The notes under the pieces were generated by a model. The model was not told the origin of the DNA. It searched no databases and was given only the letters and a program-made list of their open reading frames with translations. From Frankiaceae bacterium (GTDB taxonomy: Bacteria > Actinomycetota > Actinomycetes > JAVEEB01), in assembly GCA_030840665.1 (NCBI GenBank), contig JAVEEB010000360.1:1-8624 (forward strand): a DNA stretch of 8,624 nucleotides, written 5' to 3'. A program made the position numbers and the translations under genes. Each line of letters begins with the position of its first letter. The stretch's first letter is position 1. Positions 6,377-8,624 of this stretch are shown piece after piece.

Positions 6377-6406
6377 TGCACTACGTGCAACATTGCATGA
6401 GATGCA
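6377..6406. promoter_or_regulatory. Nested dyad, probable TetR operator
   Basis: Four TGCA blocks at 6377, 6386, 6394 and 6403 are placed symmetrically about 6391.5. The inner pair forms the perfect 5-2-5 palindrome TGCAA-CA-TTGCA (6386-6397) and the outer pair mirrors it. A second overlapping palindrome, TGCAC-TAC-GTGCA, covers 6377-6389. The site sits directly upstream of the tetR -10 box, where bound repressor would block polymerase. Its size suits one TetR dimer on the core or two dimers on the whole. Binding is inferred. Confidence 0.6.
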
Positions 6407-6423
6407 GAAAAATTAGTGGCCGA

Positions 6424-7050
6424 TCACTCGAGGGACGCGGTGGGAGGCGTCGGCGCGGCAGGCGTCGGCGCGTCAGGTGTTACCCCGTCAGGCGTCGGGG
6501 CAGGACTTGCGACGGGCGTCTCATACGTGCCCCAGGGGACCTCCGGCTGGGCAGGAACGGCGTCGGTCGCTGCCGGTGGCCACGCCGGCGGTATCGCCTG
6601 GGCGACGGCGTGCTGACCCATCATGTCGGGGGTGAAGCGGCCGGCCCCGCTCGCAGCCGAGCGCTCCCGCAGTTCGCGCCGTCCTCCTGCTGCACCGAAC
6701 GCGACGAACCCGCCGATGGCGAAGATCAGGTAGCTCATCGGGCGCACTGCGTGCCGGGCCTCAGTCAGGGTGATGTCGAAGCCGTACGTGTCGGCGAGCA
6801 CCCACTTGATCGCGAGGCAATCCCCCAGGAGCGAGGCGGCGAAGGTGGCGAGAGCCGCCACGATGCCGATCGCAATTCCCGATGCCTTGCCGACCTTGTG
6901 CGCAGCGAATCCGACCGCCAGGCCGACGCCGATCGACAGATACGAAAAGTTTGTGTTGAGCGCCTTCACGATGAGCGCGTACGGAAACGCGCACACGGCC
7001 GCTGTCAGTAGCACGACCCCCGTTGCCCGCGCCATGTTCTGCTGGTTCAT
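6424..7050 (-). CDS. Four-TM membrane protein with Pro-rich tail
   Basis: A 208-residue protein of no recognised family. Four hydrophobic segments lie at about 9-30, 36-53, 57-80 and 104-121. Between segments 3 and 4 is a polar loop (ADTYGFDITLTEARHAVRP). After RRELRER (124-130) the last 78 residues are soluble and rich in Pro, Ala and Thr, ending in APTPx-type pentads encoded by a 15-bp tandem repeat (6446-6505). By the positive-inside rule the basic stretch suggests that the tail is cytoplasmic. ATG at 7050 has GGGGTGGG a few bases upstream as ribosome site. The gene diverges from the beta-propeller-like gene and ends 62 bp before tetR, so it is probably a separate unit. Function unknown. 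Confidence 0.8.
   Translation of the reverse strand: MNQQNMARATGVVLLTAAVCAFPYALIVKALNTNFSYLSIGVGLAVGFAAHKVGKASGIAIGIVAALATFAASLLGDCLAIKWVLADTYGFDITLTEARHAVRPMSYLIFAIGGFVAFGAAGGRRELRERSAASGAGRFTPDMMGQHAVAQAIPPAWPPAATDAVPAQPEVPWGTYETPVASPAPTPDGVTPDAPTPAAPTPPTASLE
6446..6505. repeat. 15-bp imperfect tandem repeat (four units) in the tail coding region
   Basis: Units begin at 6446, 6461, 6476 and 6491. The first two are GGCGTCGGCGCGGCA and GGCGTCGGCGCGTCA; units 3 and 4 are more diverged. Each unit equals five codons, giving the APTPP/APTPA/TPD pentads in the protein tail, so unit gain or loss keeps the frame. Confidence 0.75.
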
Positions 7051-7189
7051 CTGCCCACCCCGATCGGATCACAGCCCGCCGTGGGCATCGCGCGACACGA
7101 TAGCGCCCGCAGGTGCCGTGGAGCGCCTATCCGTTTGGGTGCGCGGCGTCACCGGTGGGGCCGTCGGACGTCCGGGACCAGGCCCGTGC

Positions 7190-7195
7190 CACGCT
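7190..7195 (+). promoter_or_regulatory. Possible leaderless -10 of the beta-propeller gene
   Basis: CACGCT has A at position 2 and T at position 6 and stands six bases before GTG 7202, the same geometry as at the left divergent pair. No Shine-Dalgarno precedes that GTG. Confidence 0.4.
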
Positions 7196-7201
7196 GGCGC
7201 C

Positions 7202-8215
7202 GTGGTTACCGGAGCCGGTTTCGTCCTCGCCGCGCTCTTGCCTGCCCTGCTCGCCCCCGCCCAGCCTGCATTCACGCTGCGGGACGCGGCGATCGGCGAG
7301 TCGAGCGGCTTCGCCACGTCGTCGTACAACGCGTCATTTATCCTTACGCACAACGATAGTGGGGGGCGGCCCGAGTACTTCGTGGTCGATACGCGCACCG
7401 GGAAAACGGTCGCAAGGGTGCCTGTGGGGGGCGCCAAAAACGTCGACTGGGAAGACATCGCAGTCAGTGGCCACACCGTCTATCTGGCCGACATCGGCGA
7501 CAACCGCGCTGCCCGCGCGAACGTCACCATCTACTCCGTCGCCGAGACGCGCCCCGGCTCACACGGGCCCACGCCCAAGGCCATCGCGACGACGCTGACG
7601 TACGACGACGGGCCGCGCGACGCCGAAGCGCTGCTGGCGCCGCCGGGTGGCGCCCCCCGGTTCGTCGTCACCAAGCAACTCCTCGGGGCGCGCGTCTACA
7701 CGATCGACGGCGCCCACCTGCGCCACACGGCGGACCTCGGCGCGGGGCTCGTCACGGGCGGCTCCTGGTCACCCGACGGGCGCCGCATCGCGCTCTTGTC
7801 GTACGAAGGAATCTTTGTGTACGACGCTGCCGCCTGGCCCAAGGGTCGAGCGCAGGTCTTGCCGTTGCCCCCCCTGCGACAGGCGGAATCCATCACCTGG
7901 GCCGGCAACGACGCGGTGCTCGTGGGCGGCGAGGGCGTGCATGCACCGGTGTACCGGGTGGCGGTGCCCCTGCCCGCCGCGACGACGCCGGTGCCGAGCC
8001 CGACGATGTCCGCGTCGGTGACAGCGAGCCCGGCTGCGTCAGTCGCACCGACGCCGGGGGGTGCGGTTGAGCCCAGCCCACCGCCCAGCGAGGCCCCGAA
8101 AGGCAAAGCGGGGTTGGCCAAATCGACCTCACTGGGCGCGATTGCCGTCGTCGCCGGCCTTGTCCTGATCGCCGTGGCACGCATCCGCCGGCGCAAGCGC
8201 GGCGGACTCGGCTGA
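7202..8215 (+). CDS. Secreted, membrane-anchored beta-propeller-like protein
   Basis: A 337-residue exported protein. Residues 1-22 (VVTGAGFVLAALLPALLAPA) look like a signal sequence, though without the usual N-terminal basic residue. The body (about 24-258) has repeated strand-rich segments with conserved-looking motifs: THNDSGG (49-55), DWEDIA (82-87), LADIGDN (95-101), YDDGPRDAEALL (134-145), VVTKQ (155-159) and SWSPDGRRIALLS (188-200). These motifs recur in a widespread bacterial family of predicted beta-propellers whose activity is not known to me. A Ser/Thr/Pro-rich linker (259-300) leads to a membrane segment (309-327) and a basic RRRKR end, so the propeller would sit outside the cell, tethered through the wall. 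GTG 7202 is chosen for the signal peptide and the upstream CACGCT; GTG 7139 is an alternative. Its stop is 8 bp from the convergent serC stop. Confidence 0.83.
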   Translation: MVTGAGFVLAALLPALLAPAQPAFTLRDAAIGESSGFATSSYNASFILTHNDSGGRPEYFVVDTRTGKTVARVPVGGAKNVDWEDIAVSGHTVYLADIGDNRAARANVTIYSVAETRPGSHGPTPKAIATTLTYDDGPRDAEALLAPPGGAPRFVVTKQLLGARVYTIDGAHLRHTADLGAGLVTGGSWSPDGRRIALLSYEGIFVYDAAAWPKGRAQVLPLPPLRQAESITWAGNDAVLVGGEGVHAPVYRVAVPLPAATTPVPSPTMSASVTASPAASVAPTPGGAVEPSPPPSEAPKGKAGLAKSTSLGAIAVVAGLVLIAVARIRRRKRGGLG

Positions 8216-8223
8216 TACGCCCG

Positions 8224-8624
<401 letters not shown>

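Noticed and set aside
3955..6416. Long plus-strand open frames across the transporter and tetR genes (for example 3955-4809, 5218-6198, 5820-6416)
   Set aside because: They are antisense to genes with clear family motifs and are rich in Arg, Gly, Asp and His, as antisense frames in GC-rich coding DNA usually are.
7139..7201. GTG 7139 as the start of the beta-propeller gene
   Set aside because: It would put a 21-residue Gly/Pro-rich stretch before the hydrophobic signal sequence, and the nearest GGAG is about 15 bases upstream, too far for a normal ribosome site.
8216..8223. Terminator between the beta-propeller gene and serC
   Set aside because: The gap is only 8 bp and no hairpin followed by T residues is visible around it.

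Overview
The window comes from a high-GC actinobacterium. Codon third positions are strongly G/C, several genes appear leaderless with an actinobacterial -10 hexamer 6-7 nt before the start codon, and DUF3027 and DUF2530 are families found in Actinobacteria. From memory, an MFS gene, DUF2530, DUF3027 and serC also lie close together in Mycobacterium tuberculosis (Rv0876c, Rv0882, Rv0883c, Rv0884c). If so, the two ends of this window are an old actinobacterial block and the middle is a lineage-specific addition. No RNA gene, CRISPR array, transposase or recognisable insertion sequence was seen.

Left part (1-1843): the start of an MFS-type membrane protein gene runs off the left edge on the minus strand. 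Only 45 bp separates it from a divergent DUF3027 zinc-binding protein gene. The gap carries a perfect inverted repeat that supplies a -10-like hexamer to each gene. DUF3027 converges on a small DUF2530 membrane protein gene, and the two stop codons interlock in one CTAG.

Middle left (1529-3198, minus): a compact three-gene set reads from a four-cysteine 81-residue protein (strong Shine-Dalgarno), through a LacI-type repressor, to DUF2530, with gaps of 19 and 25 bp. No sugar genes lie nearby, so the repressor's ligand is unknown. The next 394 bp (3199-3592) have no convincing gene. They hold a relatively AT-rich patch, two palindromes, and a decayed second copy of the tail of the neighbouring efflux gene.

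Middle right (3593-6406, minus): a drug-efflux set consists of a TetR repressor, a 14-TM DHA2 (EmrB/QacA-type) transporter, and a P-loop nucleoside/nucleotide-kinase-like protein. TetR and transporter overlap by ATGA, and the kinase probably starts on a TTG inside the transporter's last codons. A 30-bp nested dyad with four TGCA blocks, 15 bp upstream of the tetR start, is the likely operator. The kinase gene lies between two 64-bp direct repeats (58/64 identical, offset exactly 660 bp) made from the transporter's 3' end, which records a duplication or insertion here.

Right part (6424-8624): a four-TM protein with a Pro/Thr/Ala-rich tail (15-bp tandem repeat in the DNA) is divergent from a secreted, C-terminally membrane-anchored beta-propeller-like protein. 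That gene converges, with an 8-bp gap, on the 3' part of serC (phosphoserine aminotransferase), which runs off the right edge.
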